Source: JASBZA01 sp964345295 (lineage in GTDB: Bacteria > Bacillota > Clostridia > Saccharofermentanales > Fastidiosipilaceae). Taken from it: a stretch of 31,586 nucleotides of DNA. The stretch is taken from NCBI GenBank assembly GCA_964345295.1, contig CAYFQG010000016.1, forward strand, positions 1 to 31,586. Direction: 5' to 3'. The position numbers and the translations under genes are program-made. How positions within the stretch are numbered: the stretch's first letter is position 1; every line of letters starts with the position of its first letter. Positions 16,318-24,273 of the stretch are shown piece by piece. Below the pieces are notes generated by a model. The model made no database searches, was not told the DNA's origin, and saw only the letters and a list, made by a program, of their open reading frames with translations.

Positions 16318-17330
16318 ATGCATTCAATTCGTAAAGTCTATGTAATTCATCATTCCCATACAGACATTGGTTACACCGATTTGCAAGAACGCATTATCGA
16401 CACGCAAATGAACTATATCCGTACAGTAATCGAAATGATGGAAAAACCGGAAAATCAAGATTTCCGCTGGACATGTGAAACCCTGTTTTGTGTGGAACAA
16501 TTCTTAAAGGAAGCAGATGACCACGAAAAAGCAGCCTTGCTTCGCTTGATTAAGGACGGAAAGATCGGCCTATCCGCCAGTTACTTCAATTTCACGGATT
16601 TAGTTGATTGTCCGATATATCAAGAACGTTTACTAAACTGGTCAGACTATTTCCGACAACACGATATCAAGATGCAAACTGCTATGATTGCGGACATCAA
16701 CGGTATTTCTATGGGCCAAAGAGATGCTCTAATCAAAGCAGGCGTGGAATTTTTGTTTACCAATATCCATTGTCATCACGGTATGTATCCGATGTACCAA
16801 AACCAAAATGCATATTGGTGGGAGAACGCCGAAGGCGAAAAGCTGCTGGTCTGGAACGGCGAACACTATAATTTAGCTAATGCTCTGGGTATCAAGCCGA
16901 ACACCAATGTCAACTATATGATTCAAAATTACATGGGTGATGATAGTGTGAACGAAAATGCCGTAAAAACCTTATATAACAATCTAGATGCCTATTTGAC
17001 CTCCTGTGAAAACGAAGGCTACCCTTATGATTTTATTATTACAGCGGTTTCCGGTGTCTTTAGTGATAATGCTCCTCCTTCTCTCGAAATTTTACATACC
17101 ATTGATGCCTACAACCAGCTGCCCGAAGCCGTGCCCATTCAGATGGTCTCTTTGCAGGAACTATATAAGGAAATTCGAAACAAGCTCCAAGATGCTCCGG
17201 TCGTCCGAGGTGATTTAAACGATTGGTGGGCCAACGGCGTTGGTGCCCAGCCCTACGCAGTAAAACACTATCGAGATGCCCAACATAAATATCACTTGTG
17301 TGAACGCTTAGATCCTGAGATGCGCCACAA
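16318..17330 (+). CDS. GH38-type glycosidase (alpha-mannosidase-like), interrupted by assembly gap
   Basis: About 337 residues of the N-terminal catalytic domain are present before the gap. Near the start, VIHHSHTDIGYTD carries the GH38 zinc motif His-x-His-x-Asp (His12, His14 and Asp16 from the chosen start). MIADINGISMG (Asp126) fits the position of the catalytic nucleophile in this family. Complete members are usually much longer, so a large part is missing or unassembled. The frame also opens at a GTG at 16282, but AGGAG (16306-16310) lies seven bases before the ATG at 16318, which is therefore preferred. A TATAAT at 16276-16281 may be its -10 box, though no -35 is clear. It diverges from the metal-sensor operon. 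Substrate is unknown. Confidence 0.75.
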
Positions 17331-17430
17331 NNNNNNNNNNNNNNNNNNNNNNNNNNNNNNNNNNNNNNNNNNNNNNNNNNNNNNNNNNNNNNNNNNNNNN
17401 NNNNNNNNNNNNNNNNNNNNNNNNNNNNNN
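17331..17430. other. Assembly gap of 100 N
   Basis: Exactly 100 undefined bases, the size commonly used for a gap of unknown length. Any frame read across it is a product of that arbitrary length. Confidence 0.99.
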
Positions 17431-17643
17431 AAGGGCGATTCTTTCCGTTACTACGACACAAGCGGCAATATTGAGGTGTGCAATATTAATCACCAAAGGG
17501 GGCCCCAAGCTGTAGAATTCTATATTGAAAACCTATGGACTGAGGCCTGCGAAGTTGAGACAAAAGAAGTTTTTCTCCTTACGTTTTCATCCTGGATTAG
17601 CAATAAATATACAATGTTTAAAGGGAACGCATCAAATGAATAA
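17431..17643 (+). CDS. C-terminal coding fragment after the gap
   Basis: An open frame of 70 codons and a stop, beginning KGDSFRYYDTSGNIEV. It could be the end of the GH38-type protein, but no recognisable motif proves this. It stays in frame with the upstream part only if the gap is truly 100 bases or differs from that by a multiple of three. The stop overlaps the start of the DUF1461 gene by eight bases, which supports it being a real gene end coupled to that gene. Confidence 0.5.
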   Translation, partial: KGDSFRYYDTSGNIEVCNINHQRGPQAVEFYIENLWTEACEVETKEVFLLTFSSWISNKYTMFKGNASNE

Positions 17644-18286
17644 GTTTCGCTCCAAACTATCCCTACTGTTAAAGGCTTTAGTTTTCTTCTGGGCTATTTT
17701 TGCTCTGAGTGTTTTTATAGTCTTGGCGCAAACATGGCTCTACCCTCTATTCTCCAAAGGGATTATGAACACACACAATCTAAGTCCCGATATGATCCAA
17801 AAGAACTACAAGATTCTTATTCGTTACAATCTGAATCCCCGACCTGTTTCTTTGGAGTTTATTGACCTTTCCATGTCTGAACACGGACGCATTCATTTTG
17901 AAGAAGTAAAGACAATCTTTCAAAGCATTATATGGTCCGGATTTCTTGCATTAGCCCTATCTGTTTTTTTCATCATACGGGCCGGGCGCAATAAAGAAAA
18001 ACCTGCTTTCATCCCTCTGGGAGGCCTAATCTCCCTGATATTGCCGCTTCTTATCGGTCTACTAATTGCCGTATTGGGTTTCGACCGGACCTTCGTTATC
18101 TTTCATAAAATATTCTTTGACAACGACTATTGGATTTTTGATTCCAACACGGATCCGATAATAAACTATTTACCACAGCCTTTTTTCTTTGCCATGGCCT
18201 TTAGCATTATCCTGACCTATCTTATTCTTTATCTCTTACTTCGCCTGATTCTTTATCCACGTATGAAAGCCAAAGCTAAGCTATGA
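17636..18286 (+). CDS. DUF1461 (TIGR01906-type) integral membrane protein
   Basis: 216 aa with about five hydrophobic segments: about 11-31, 98-116, 128-145 and two near the C-terminus. The segment FHKIFFDNDYWIFDSNTDPI with the following INYLPQPFF is the hallmark of this family, which has no established function. A longer frame from 17525 exists, but AAAGGGAACG precedes the ATG at 17636 and the family homology starts there. The start overlaps the upstream fragment by eight bases. It is convergent with the next gene and the two overlap by 11 bases. Confidence 0.88.
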   Translation: MNKFRSKLSLLLKALVFFWAIFALSVFIVLAQTWLYPLFSKGIMNTHNLSPDMIQKNYKILIRYNLNPRPVSLEFIDLSMSEHGRIHFEEVKTIFQSIIWSGFLALALSVFFIIRAGRNKEKPAFIPLGGLISLILPLLIGLLIAVLGFDRTFVIFHKIFFDNDYWIFDSNTDPIINYLPQPFFFAMAFSIILTYLILYLLLRLILYPRMKAKAKL

Positions 18287-18932
18287 TTTCGTCGGCCAAA
18301 AGGACCTGTGAGGGCAAGTAGAAAACCCATATAAAAGAACCGAATAAAGCATTTATAAAACTTACCGGTAAGACATTAAATAAAGCGACGCAGATATCGC
18401 AGGCACAGAACAATAGATAAGCTACAGTCAGCTTCCGGTCTTTGGCCCTTATGGCCTCAACCGTATTGGCAATCAGAAAAAAGCTATACAAAATAGCCAG
18501 ACTGTTTAGTGTATTAAGAAAAAATAAAGCCAGGATAAAAAGCCCCAGACTGACCAAGCCTAAGCGAATAAAGTAACTACGCCCGGCTTTTTTCTTTCGT
18601 TCTACCAGGCGGCAGCAGTGAACCCCGATAAAGAGAAAAACCCCAAAACTGTAATAGCTTGTAAAGAGTAAGAAATAGTCCGTAAGGATGGTGAGAAAAG
18701 CCGCCATTTTCCACCAGGGTCTTCCCTCCCGGCCCAAAGCAATTTGGCTTATAAATAAGATGATAATTGCTATAAATTTTAGTATGGACGATAAGTTTTC
18801 ATAAGGTAAAGACAAAAAGTCGATTAAAGCAAAGGCGATATAAAACAAAGCCAAAGCCAGGCAAATCATTTTCCAAACGTTCTGTTTAGTGAAAGAGGGC
18901 TTGGCTGCTTTGTCCATAAGTCTGTTTCTCAT
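18276..18932 (-). CDS. YhhN/TMEM86-like integral membrane protein
   Basis: 218 aa and almost entirely membrane-embedded, with about seven or eight hydrophobic helices. Two membrane Asp residues, Asp85 in ILTDYFLLF and Asp179 in FCACDICVAL, and the end IWVFYLPSQVLLA resemble the YhhN/TMEM86 family. Some members of that family hydrolyse lysoplasmalogens. Similarity is modest, so the enzymatic role is not assured. The start ATG has AGAAAG about five bases upstream; a second ATG five codons in is also possible. Its 3' end overlaps the convergent DUF1461 gene. Confidence 0.55.
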   Translation of the reverse strand: MRNRLMDKAAKPSFTKQNVWKMICLALALFYIAFALIDFLSLPYENLSSILKFIAIIILFISQIALGREGRPWWKMAAFLTILTDYFLLFTSYYSFGVFLFIGVHCCRLVERKKKAGRSYFIRLGLVSLGLFILALFFLNTLNSLAILYSFFLIANTVEAIRAKDRKLTVAYLLFCACDICVALFNVLPVSFINALFGSFIWVFYLPSQVLLADEIIA

Positions 18933-18970
18933 AAAGCTTTCTAATTCCTACCGGGCTCTTATGTAAAATG

Positions 18971-19000
18971 AGCCATGCCCTCATAATAAAGGACATGGCT
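18971..19000 (-). terminator. Terminator-like hairpin after htrA
   Basis: AGCCATG pairs with CATGGCT (18971-18977 with 18994-19000). One mismatch follows, then three more pairs (CCT/AGG). On the minus strand it is followed by CATTTTACAT, a modest T-run. It lies between htrA and the YhhN-like gene. Confidence 0.65.
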
Positions 19001-19022
19001 GTAAATTTTAATTTATGAAGTC

Positions 19023-20261
19023 TTAATGATTTTCCTTGTACTCGTCGAGCTTAAAGGATATCTCCTTGTAGTCTCCGCCTCTGTAGAACTTCATCTTGAC
19101 TTCGTCACCGGCTTTGTGACGGTTCTTAACGATATTAAGCTGGGATACGGACACAATCTTTTCACCGGCAAATTCGGTAATGATGTCTCCCGGCCTCAGA
19201 CCGGCTTTATAAGCGGCCGAGTCTTCCGCAATATCCGAAATCCACACACCAACCACTAAGCCCTTGCCGTAAGAAGCTGCCATTTGGGGACTGATGTCCT
19301 GGCCCCTAATCTGTAAGGTAGGAAGGCCGGAAACATAACCGTCATTAATTAAGGCCGTCACGATAGGCTTAGCGGTATTAATAGGAATAGCAAAACCCAG
19401 ACCTTCAACACTGGGCCCTGAGCCGGAACCGGAAGCTTTGGCCACATTGATGCCGATTAACTCGCCGAAAGAATTGAAAAGACCGCCGCCGGAGTTGCCG
19501 CCGTTGATGGCCGCATCCGTTTGGATGAGGTTACTTAATTCAATTAATTCACCGTTGCCGGATTCTAATACCAAAGTTCTTCCCAAAGAGGAAACAATAC
19601 CTGCCGTAACGGTACCTTGGAAGTCGCCTAAGGGGTTACCGACCGCTACGACCAGTTCACCTACCAGAAGGTCATCCGAGTTGCCGATTTTAGAAAACGG
19701 GAGGGCGGACTCTGCCTCGATTTTTACCACAGCCAGATCGTTAATCTTGCTGGCACCTATTAATTTGCCTTCGTAGGTCTGACCGGTGGCCAAAACGACC
19801 TCGATGTCTTTGGCCCCGTCGATGACGTGATTATTGGTAACAATATAGCCATCTTCGGAAATAATGACACCCGATCCGGCACTCTCGGAAGGCACCGTGC
19901 CGAAAACCGTATCCTGAGTACCCTTAGCATAAATAGCAACCACAGCCGGTTGAGCCAGAGAAGCAATCTCCATCGTGGTCAAAGGCTCCTCATCTCGGTC
20001 GTGGCGGCCGGCCGCTTCTTCTAAAGAAAAATGGCGTTTGCCGGGGTCAACAGGTGTGACAGCTTCTGTTCCCTCTGTATCCTCTGGGACTAAGTCCACT
20101 TCACTGGTATTTGGTTCGCCGGACTCTGTCATGCCCGCTTCTTTTTCTTTCCTTATCTCTCCGACTATAGACCTGATACCCGAACAGCCGGTTAAAAATA
20201 CACTCGAGCTAAGAACCAAAGCCAAAGTGATGGCACCGATTTTTTTCCTTATCTTATGCAT
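19023..20261 (-). CDS. htrA: HtrA/DegP-family serine protease, predicted lipoprotein
   Basis: 412 aa envelope protease that degrades misfolded proteins. Residues 1-25 are a signal peptide ending in the lipobox LTGC, with Cys26 as the lipidation site; most HtrA proteins of Bacillota use a membrane helix instead. An acidic linker (about 40-95) is followed by the trypsin-like domain with His145 (TNNHV), Asp175 (NDLAVVKI) and Ser257 (GGNSGGGLF). One PDZ domain occupies about 313-406 (SAAYKAGLRPGDII). GGAGGA precedes the ATG. The gene is monocistronic by context: a hairpin follows and 96 bases precede it. Confidence 0.95.
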   Translation of the reverse strand: MHKIRKKIGAITLALVLSSSVFLTGCSGIRSIVGEIRKEKEAGMTESGEPNTSEVDLVPEDTEGTEAVTPVDPGKRHFSLEEAAGRHDRDEEPLTTMEIASLAQPAVVAIYAKGTQDTVFGTVPSESAGSGVIISEDGYIVTNNHVIDGAKDIEVVLATGQTYEGKLIGASKINDLAVVKIEAESALPFSKIGNSDDLLVGELVVAVGNPLGDFQGTVTAGIVSSLGRTLVLESGNGELIELSNLIQTDAAINGGNSGGGLFNSFGELIGINVAKASGSGSGPSVEGLGFAIPINTAKPIVTALINDGYVSGLPTLQIRGQDISPQMAASYGKGLVVGVWISDIAEDSAAYKAGLRPGDIITEFAGEKIVSVSQLNIVKNRHKAGDEVKMKFYRGGDYKEISFKLDEYKENH

Positions 20262-20293
20262 GGTTCATATCCTCCTCATCCAACTTCTCACCT

Positions 20294-20336
20294 ATTATAT
20301 AAGTTATTTATGAATTCTTTTCTGCGTCAAAGTCAA
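20294..20336 (-). promoter_or_regulatory. Candidate htrA promoter region
   Basis: On the minus strand there is a perfect TATAAT (20294-20299) without a good -35. There are also overlapping TTGACT (20331-20336) and TTGACG (20325-20330) boxes, of which TTGACT is 18 bases from CATAAA. Which pair is used is not clear. Confidence 0.35.
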
Positions 20337-20357
20337 TAAATTAATATATTATTTGAA

Positions 20358-20759
20358 TTAGAGATGAAATTTGTTTTGTATGCCTTCCAGGTTCTTGATA
20401 ATCTGTCCGGTCTTAATCCGGAAATACGTTAAAAAACTTAAGATAATCAGATTTATGATAAACAAAATCACGACTAACGGCTTGCCCGGCCAACCGTTCA
20501 CAATATGGACTAAAAGATAAAGTGCCACAATGCTATTTAAGACCAGAGACCATGTCAGCTTTTTCCTATTACGCTTATGGCGAATCAGGTCTTGACGGGT
20601 CAGGGTTTTCGCAAAGACTTTTTTTAAATCAGCACCGCAAGACGGACAAGTCAGTTCATCGGTCATGGGCAAAGATCGATCATCCAGGGCAAAATAGACA
20701 CTTTTGTCACAGTTGGGACAGTTGATATCCACATGATTGAGAGGTCTTGTATCTTTCAT
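20358..20759 (-). CDS. Small zinc-ribbon membrane protein, function unknown
   Basis: 133 aa. Two CPxC knuckles, Cys14-x2-Cys17 and Cys38-x2-Cys41, form a likely zinc ribbon at the cytoplasmic N-terminus. Two membrane helices (about 68-86 and 93-112) and a short basic tail follow. No recognised function. GGAG precedes the ATG by seven bases. It lies downstream of the pyruvate kinase terminator and upstream of htrA, in the same direction. Confidence 0.75.
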   Translation of the reverse strand: MKDTRPLNHVDINCPNCDKSVYFALDDRSLPMTDELTCPSCGADLKKVFAKTLTRQDLIRHKRNRKKLTWSLVLNSIVALYLLVHIVNGWPGKPLVVILFIINLIILSFLTYFRIKTGQIIKNLEGIQNKFHL

Positions 20760-20775
20760 GGCGTTTCTCCTTTAT

Positions 20776-20809
20776 AAAAAAGCGGACCCCCTCAGGAATC
20801 CGCTTTTTT
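20776..20809 (-). terminator. Terminator of pyruvate kinase
   Basis: A perfect 11-bp stem, AAAAAAGCGGA (20776-20786) with TCCGCTTTTTT (20799-20809), and a 12-base loop. The T-rich arm serves the minus-strand transcript, and the structure is nearly symmetric. Confidence 0.92.
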
Positions 20810-20829
20810 CAGATAAGCTAAGCCTAAGC

Positions 20830-22572
20830 TTACTTCACAATCTTCTTAACAGGGTCAACACTGACAACCTGATCGTTTTCCAGAAGCTTAGTTGCATCCT
20901 TAACGCCGTAGATAATGGGCAGGTTAAGGTTTCTGGCCACTTCAATAGCCTTGTTATCCTTAATATCCGTTGCCTCGGTTACCAGGGCAACCGCTTCACG
21001 AATCAGAGGCAGGTCCTCTTCGGTGAAATTCTCGGCAACCAGAACGGGGTTTTCGGGTAAGAAGACCCAATCTTCTCTTTCTTCATCCAAAATGAAGACT
21101 TCACCCATCTCAATACGGGTACCCAGAGATTCGCCGTTCAAGACCTTGGAGTCTACGTGGCGGACAATCATGGTGTTGGTCGAACCGGCCTGGCCTACAG
21201 GGCTGCCGCATACTAAAACAACCAAGTCACCTTCGTCAATGATGCCGTTTTCTTTGGCCAAAGAAATAGCTGCATCAAAGAAGGCTTCGTTATCAGAGCT
21301 CTTCAAAGACTCAGCATAGAAAGCCTCAACGCCCCAGGTCAAAGACATCTGTCTCTGGCTTCTGGCGTCATAGGTTAAGGCAACAATAGGGGCCTCGGGT
21401 CTGAAGCGGGAAATCGAACGGGGCGTTCTGCCGCTGTCGGTTACGCAGAGGATAGCCGCGGCGTGGATGGCGTTCGAAACGGCAACGGCTGCTTCACTGG
21501 TAGCCGTCACGACGTTGGATACACCGTCTTCTACATTCTCGATGGAGTAAAGATCCGTATCGATATTCTCTTCGATCTCACGGGCAATGGTATTCATCAT
21601 GGCGACCGCTTCGGCAGAATACTTGCCGTTAGCCGTCTCACCGGATAGCATGATAGCACCGGTTCCGTCCAGCAAGGCATTGGCTACGTCAGATACCTCG
21701 GCACGGGTAGGTCTGGGGTTACGAATCATGGAGTCCAGCATCTGAGTAGCGGTGATGGAGTACTTACCTTCTTCCAAGCAACGCGACAGAATGTACTTCT
21801 GGATACCGGGTACCTTCTCGACAGGCACCTCAACACCCAAGTCACCACGGGCAACCATGATACCGTCACTGACCGACAGAATCTCTTCGAAATTATCGAC
21901 ACCTTCCTGGTTCTCAATCTTGGAGATAACCTGGATGTGGCCGGCACCGTGATCGTTTAAAAGCTTCTTAATGGCTTCAACGTCTTCGGCCTTACGGATA
22001 AAGGAAGCTGCTACGAAATCCATGCCGTGTTCAACAGCAAAGAGGATATCGTTCACATCACGCTCAGTCATGGAAGGCAGCTGGGTCTTAACATTGGGGA
22101 GGTTAATACTCTTATAGTTAGAAACTTCACCGGCATTGTCGACAACCGTGTAAACATCTTCGCCCTCAATACGGGTGACCTTGAGCTCAACTAAACCGTC
22201 ATCGATCATGATACGGTCGTCGGGCTTAACGTCGTGATGGAGCTTTTTATAAGTACAGGAGAATTCATGGCTGTCACCTAAGATATCTTCGTGGCGAATG
22301 ATGACCTCTTCCCCTTCGTTCAGCATCACTTTCTTATCTTTGAACTTACCGGTACGAATCTCAGGTCCCTTCGTATCTAAGAGCAAAGCAACATTCTTGT
22401 TCTCTTCTTTGGCAATGCGGCGTACCCGCTCTACTCTGCCCAGGTGCTCTTCATAATCGCCATGGGAAAAATTAAAACGGGCAACGTTTAAGCCATTTTG
22501 GATCAGGCGGCGAACTGCCTCATCGCTGTCCACAGCCGGTCCCATAGTACAAACAATCTTTGTCTTACGCAT
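20830..22572 (-). CDS. pyk: Pyruvate kinase with C-terminal extra domain
   Basis: Last step of glycolysis: PEP + ADP to pyruvate + ATP. 580 aa from the chosen start, the length of the long bacillar form. MRKTKIVCTMGPAVDS begins the barrel. VARFNFSHG, SKIENQEG, VARGDLGVE and MLDSMIRNPRPTRAEVSDVA are family hallmarks, and a PEP-utiliser-like domain follows after about residue 470. In that last domain the usual T-S-H motif is absent (VTEATDIKDNKAIEVA), so it is probably structural. A longer frame starts 11 codons upstream, but AGGAG lies five bases before the ATG at 22572, which is also where the family begins. A perfect terminator follows. Confidence 0.97.
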   Translation of the reverse strand: MRKTKIVCTMGPAVDSDEAVRRLIQNGLNVARFNFSHGDYEEHLGRVERVRRIAKEENKNVALLLDTKGPEIRTGKFKDKKVMLNEGEEVIIRHEDILGDSHEFSCTYKKLHHDVKPDDRIMIDDGLVELKVTRIEGEDVYTVVDNAGEVSNYKSINLPNVKTQLPSMTERDVNDILFAVEHGMDFVAASFIRKAEDVEAIKKLLNDHGAGHIQVISKIENQEGVDNFEEILSVSDGIMVARGDLGVEVPVEKVPGIQKYILSRCLEEGKYSITATQMLDSMIRNPRPTRAEVSDVANALLDGTGAIMLSGETANGKYSAEAVAMMNTIAREIEENIDTDLYSIENVEDGVSNVVTATSEAAVAVSNAIHAAAILCVTDSGRTPRSISRFRPEAPIVALTYDARSQRQMSLTWGVEAFYAESLKSSDNEAFFDAAISLAKENGIIDEGDLVVLVCGSPVGQAGSTNTMIVRHVDSKVLNGESLGTRIEMGEVFILDEEREDWVFLPENPVLVAENFTEEDLPLIREAVALVTEATDIKDNKAIEVARNLNLPIIYGVKDATKLLENDQVVSVDPVKKIVK

Positions 22573-22638
22573 AGAATCTCCTTTTTTCTCTAATGCAAAT
22601 TTCACTTATTAATATATTCCCAAAACATTACACCTAAT

Positions 22639-23310
22639 CTAAGGGTCGGGTGTAGGAGGTTTTTTAACGGTTTTTTCAGATGCCGGTTTAGACTTATAAG
22701 ACTTAATTAAGTCTCTTACCTTTCTCTCTATCCAGATAAAGGCGTTATCCCAGAGATACTGCAAGGTATTAAAAGCCTTTAGCATAAACATAGGCGTAAA
22801 GATGGCCAAAACCAAAAAGCCCAGGCCGATACCCACGGCAATCAGGATAATTACACCGCCGCCTACAAAAAGCCCGGTCACGCCGGTTTCGGCAGCCCTA
22901 TGGTCCAGGTATGTGCCGAAGGTCTCATTGCCCCATTCCAATATCTTGTCAAATGTAAGCCAATCAGGAAGGATAAAAAGCTCGGTAAAGCCGGCAATCA
23001 TCCAGAAAAAAGCAGAAATATACTTAAGTCCCAATAAGGCCAAAATCGGCACACGGAGTATAAAGGGCATACTGTAATGAATCATGCATAGCAAGGGGGT
23101 GACAAAGAACAAAATCAAGGTCAAAGTCTTCCATAGCCCCATGCGATTAGTAATGGCAGTACCGCCGAAATAGTTGGTCATGAAGGCAATGGCGGCCAAA
23201 AAGAAAAAGGTAAAGACGCTAAACCAGAGCCAAGTGCCCTTGTGCTTGCGATCTTCATAGTCTGTATCAGCCCACCAGGCGTGTAATAACATGCCTTCCA
23301 AATAATCCAT
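22639..23310 (-). CDS. Integral membrane protein of unknown function
   Basis: 223 aa. Hydrophobic helices lie at about 26-46, 59-78, 83-112 (one or two) and 144-178. The C-terminal tail is basic and Lys/Pro-rich (from about 197) and probably cytoplasmic. The N-terminus has a short acidic segment. I do not recognise the family. GGAAGAG lies about 13 bases before the ATG, rather far. It ends 66 bases before the pyruvate kinase start and is divergent from rsuA, with a palindromic AT-rich element between. Confidence 0.65.
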   Translation of the reverse strand: MDYLEGMLLHAWWADTDYEDRKHKGTWLWFSVFTFFFLAAIAFMTNYFGGTAITNRMGLWKTLTLILFFVTPLLCMIHYSMPFILRVPILALLGLKYISAFFWMIAGFTELFILPDWLTFDKILEWGNETFGTYLDHRAAETGVTGLFVGGGVIILIAVGIGLGFLVLAIFTPMFMLKAFNTLQYLWDNAFIWIERKVRDLIKSYKSKPASEKTVKKPPTPDP

Positions 23311-23360
23311 GGATAAGGTCTACTCTTCCTTTCTCTAGACATAGCTGTATCTTAGTTACC

Positions 23361-23384
23361 ATTTTAGCAAAAATTCGCTAAAAT
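23361..23384. promoter_or_regulatory. Palindromic element with divergent -10 boxes
   Basis: TTTTAGC (23362-23368) and GCTAAAA (23377-23383) form an inverted repeat with an 8-base centre. Read in either direction it contains TAAAAT, a -10-like box, with TG one base before it on the minus strand. A TTACCA at 23356-23361 is 17 bases from the plus-strand box. It may serve both divergent genes. The rest of 23311-23523 shows nothing else clear. Confidence 0.4.
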
Positions 23385-23523
23385 AAGAAATAATACTTCC
23401 GCTTTATCTTTAGTATCGGAGGCTATTTTACCAAAGCTTAGGGTCTTTCTAAAGTAAAAAAATCATTAATGACAAAAGCCCCTTATTCCGTTCAAAAGAA
23501 GTCCCATATATAGGAGAAAAAAG

Positions 23524-24261
23524 ATGCGCTTAGATCGAATTTTGGCCAACAGCGGCTTAGGCAGTCGCAAGGACGTAAAAAAACTTATCAAGAATGCACG
23601 TATCAGCTTGGAAGGAGAAATCTTGACCGATCCCAGGCAAAACATCGATGAAGACAAAAGAGAATGGCTTTGTCTGGATAATGAACCGATTCGAGTCCAA
23701 GAATGGCTTTATTACCTCATGCATAAACCCGCAGGCTTTCTCACGGCCATGAATCAGACCGACGGGACCGGACAAAGCACGCTGGGAGATTTGGTCCCGG
23801 ACTTTTTCTTTCACAAGAAAATCGTTCCGGTCGGCCGTTTGGATAAAGATACCACCGGTCTCTTGCTCTTTACCAATGACGGAACACTCCACCATCGCCT
23901 CTTGTCACCTAAGTACAAAATCCCCAGAACCTATGACGTTAAGGTAGATATTTTAGACCACAGTTTTAACGAAGAAGATATTAAAGCCGTTTCTCAAGGT
24001 GTAGACATAGGTTCGGGCGAAAGCTCAGGCCCCGGGGAACTTATTATTCTGGGACCTGATCGGGCAAGACTCACCCTCTATGAAGGAAAATACCACGAGG
24101 TCAAACGTATCATGGAGGCTTTGGGTAAAGAAGTTACAAGCTTGCACCGCCTCTCCTACGGCCCAATCATACTGGGTGACGAAAAGCCCGGACAAATCCG
24201 CTTATTAGAACCAAGTGAAATAGAAGCCATAATTCGGGCATGCGGCCTAGACCCGGCTTAA
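23524..24261 (+). CDS. rsuA: 16S rRNA pseudouridine synthase (RsuA family)
   Basis: 245 aa. Converts a uridine in 16S rRNA (U516 in E. coli) to pseudouridine. An N-terminal S4 RNA-binding domain (about 1-55, RLDRILANSGLGSRKDVKKL) precedes the catalytic domain. The catalytic Asp is Asp107 in VGRLDKDTTGLLLFTNDG; the DKDTTG form points to RsuA rather than RluB (DVNTSG). KIPRTYDV and YEGKYHEVKRIMEALG are further family segments. AGGAG lies seven bases before the ATG. It is convergent with the next gene, 12 bases away. Confidence 0.93.
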   Translation: MRLDRILANSGLGSRKDVKKLIKNARISLEGEILTDPRQNIDEDKREWLCLDNEPIRVQEWLYYLMHKPAGFLTAMNQTDGTGQSTLGDLVPDFFFHKKIVPVGRLDKDTTGLLLFTNDGTLHHRLLSPKYKIPRTYDVKVDILDHSFNEEDIKAVSQGVDIGSGESSGPGELIILGPDRARLTLYEGKYHEVKRIMEALGKEVTSLHRLSYGPIILGDEKPGQIRLLEPSEIEAIIRACGLDPA

Positions 24262-24273
24262 TCTCTAACTAGA

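Noticed and set aside
17060..17508. Minus-strand open frames spanning the gap
   Set aside because: They exist only because N is read as open codons and lie opposite the GH38 coding strand.
17525..17635. Longer N-terminus for the DUF1461 protein
   Set aside because: The added residues are not membrane-like or family-like, and the ribosome site fits the ATG at 17636.
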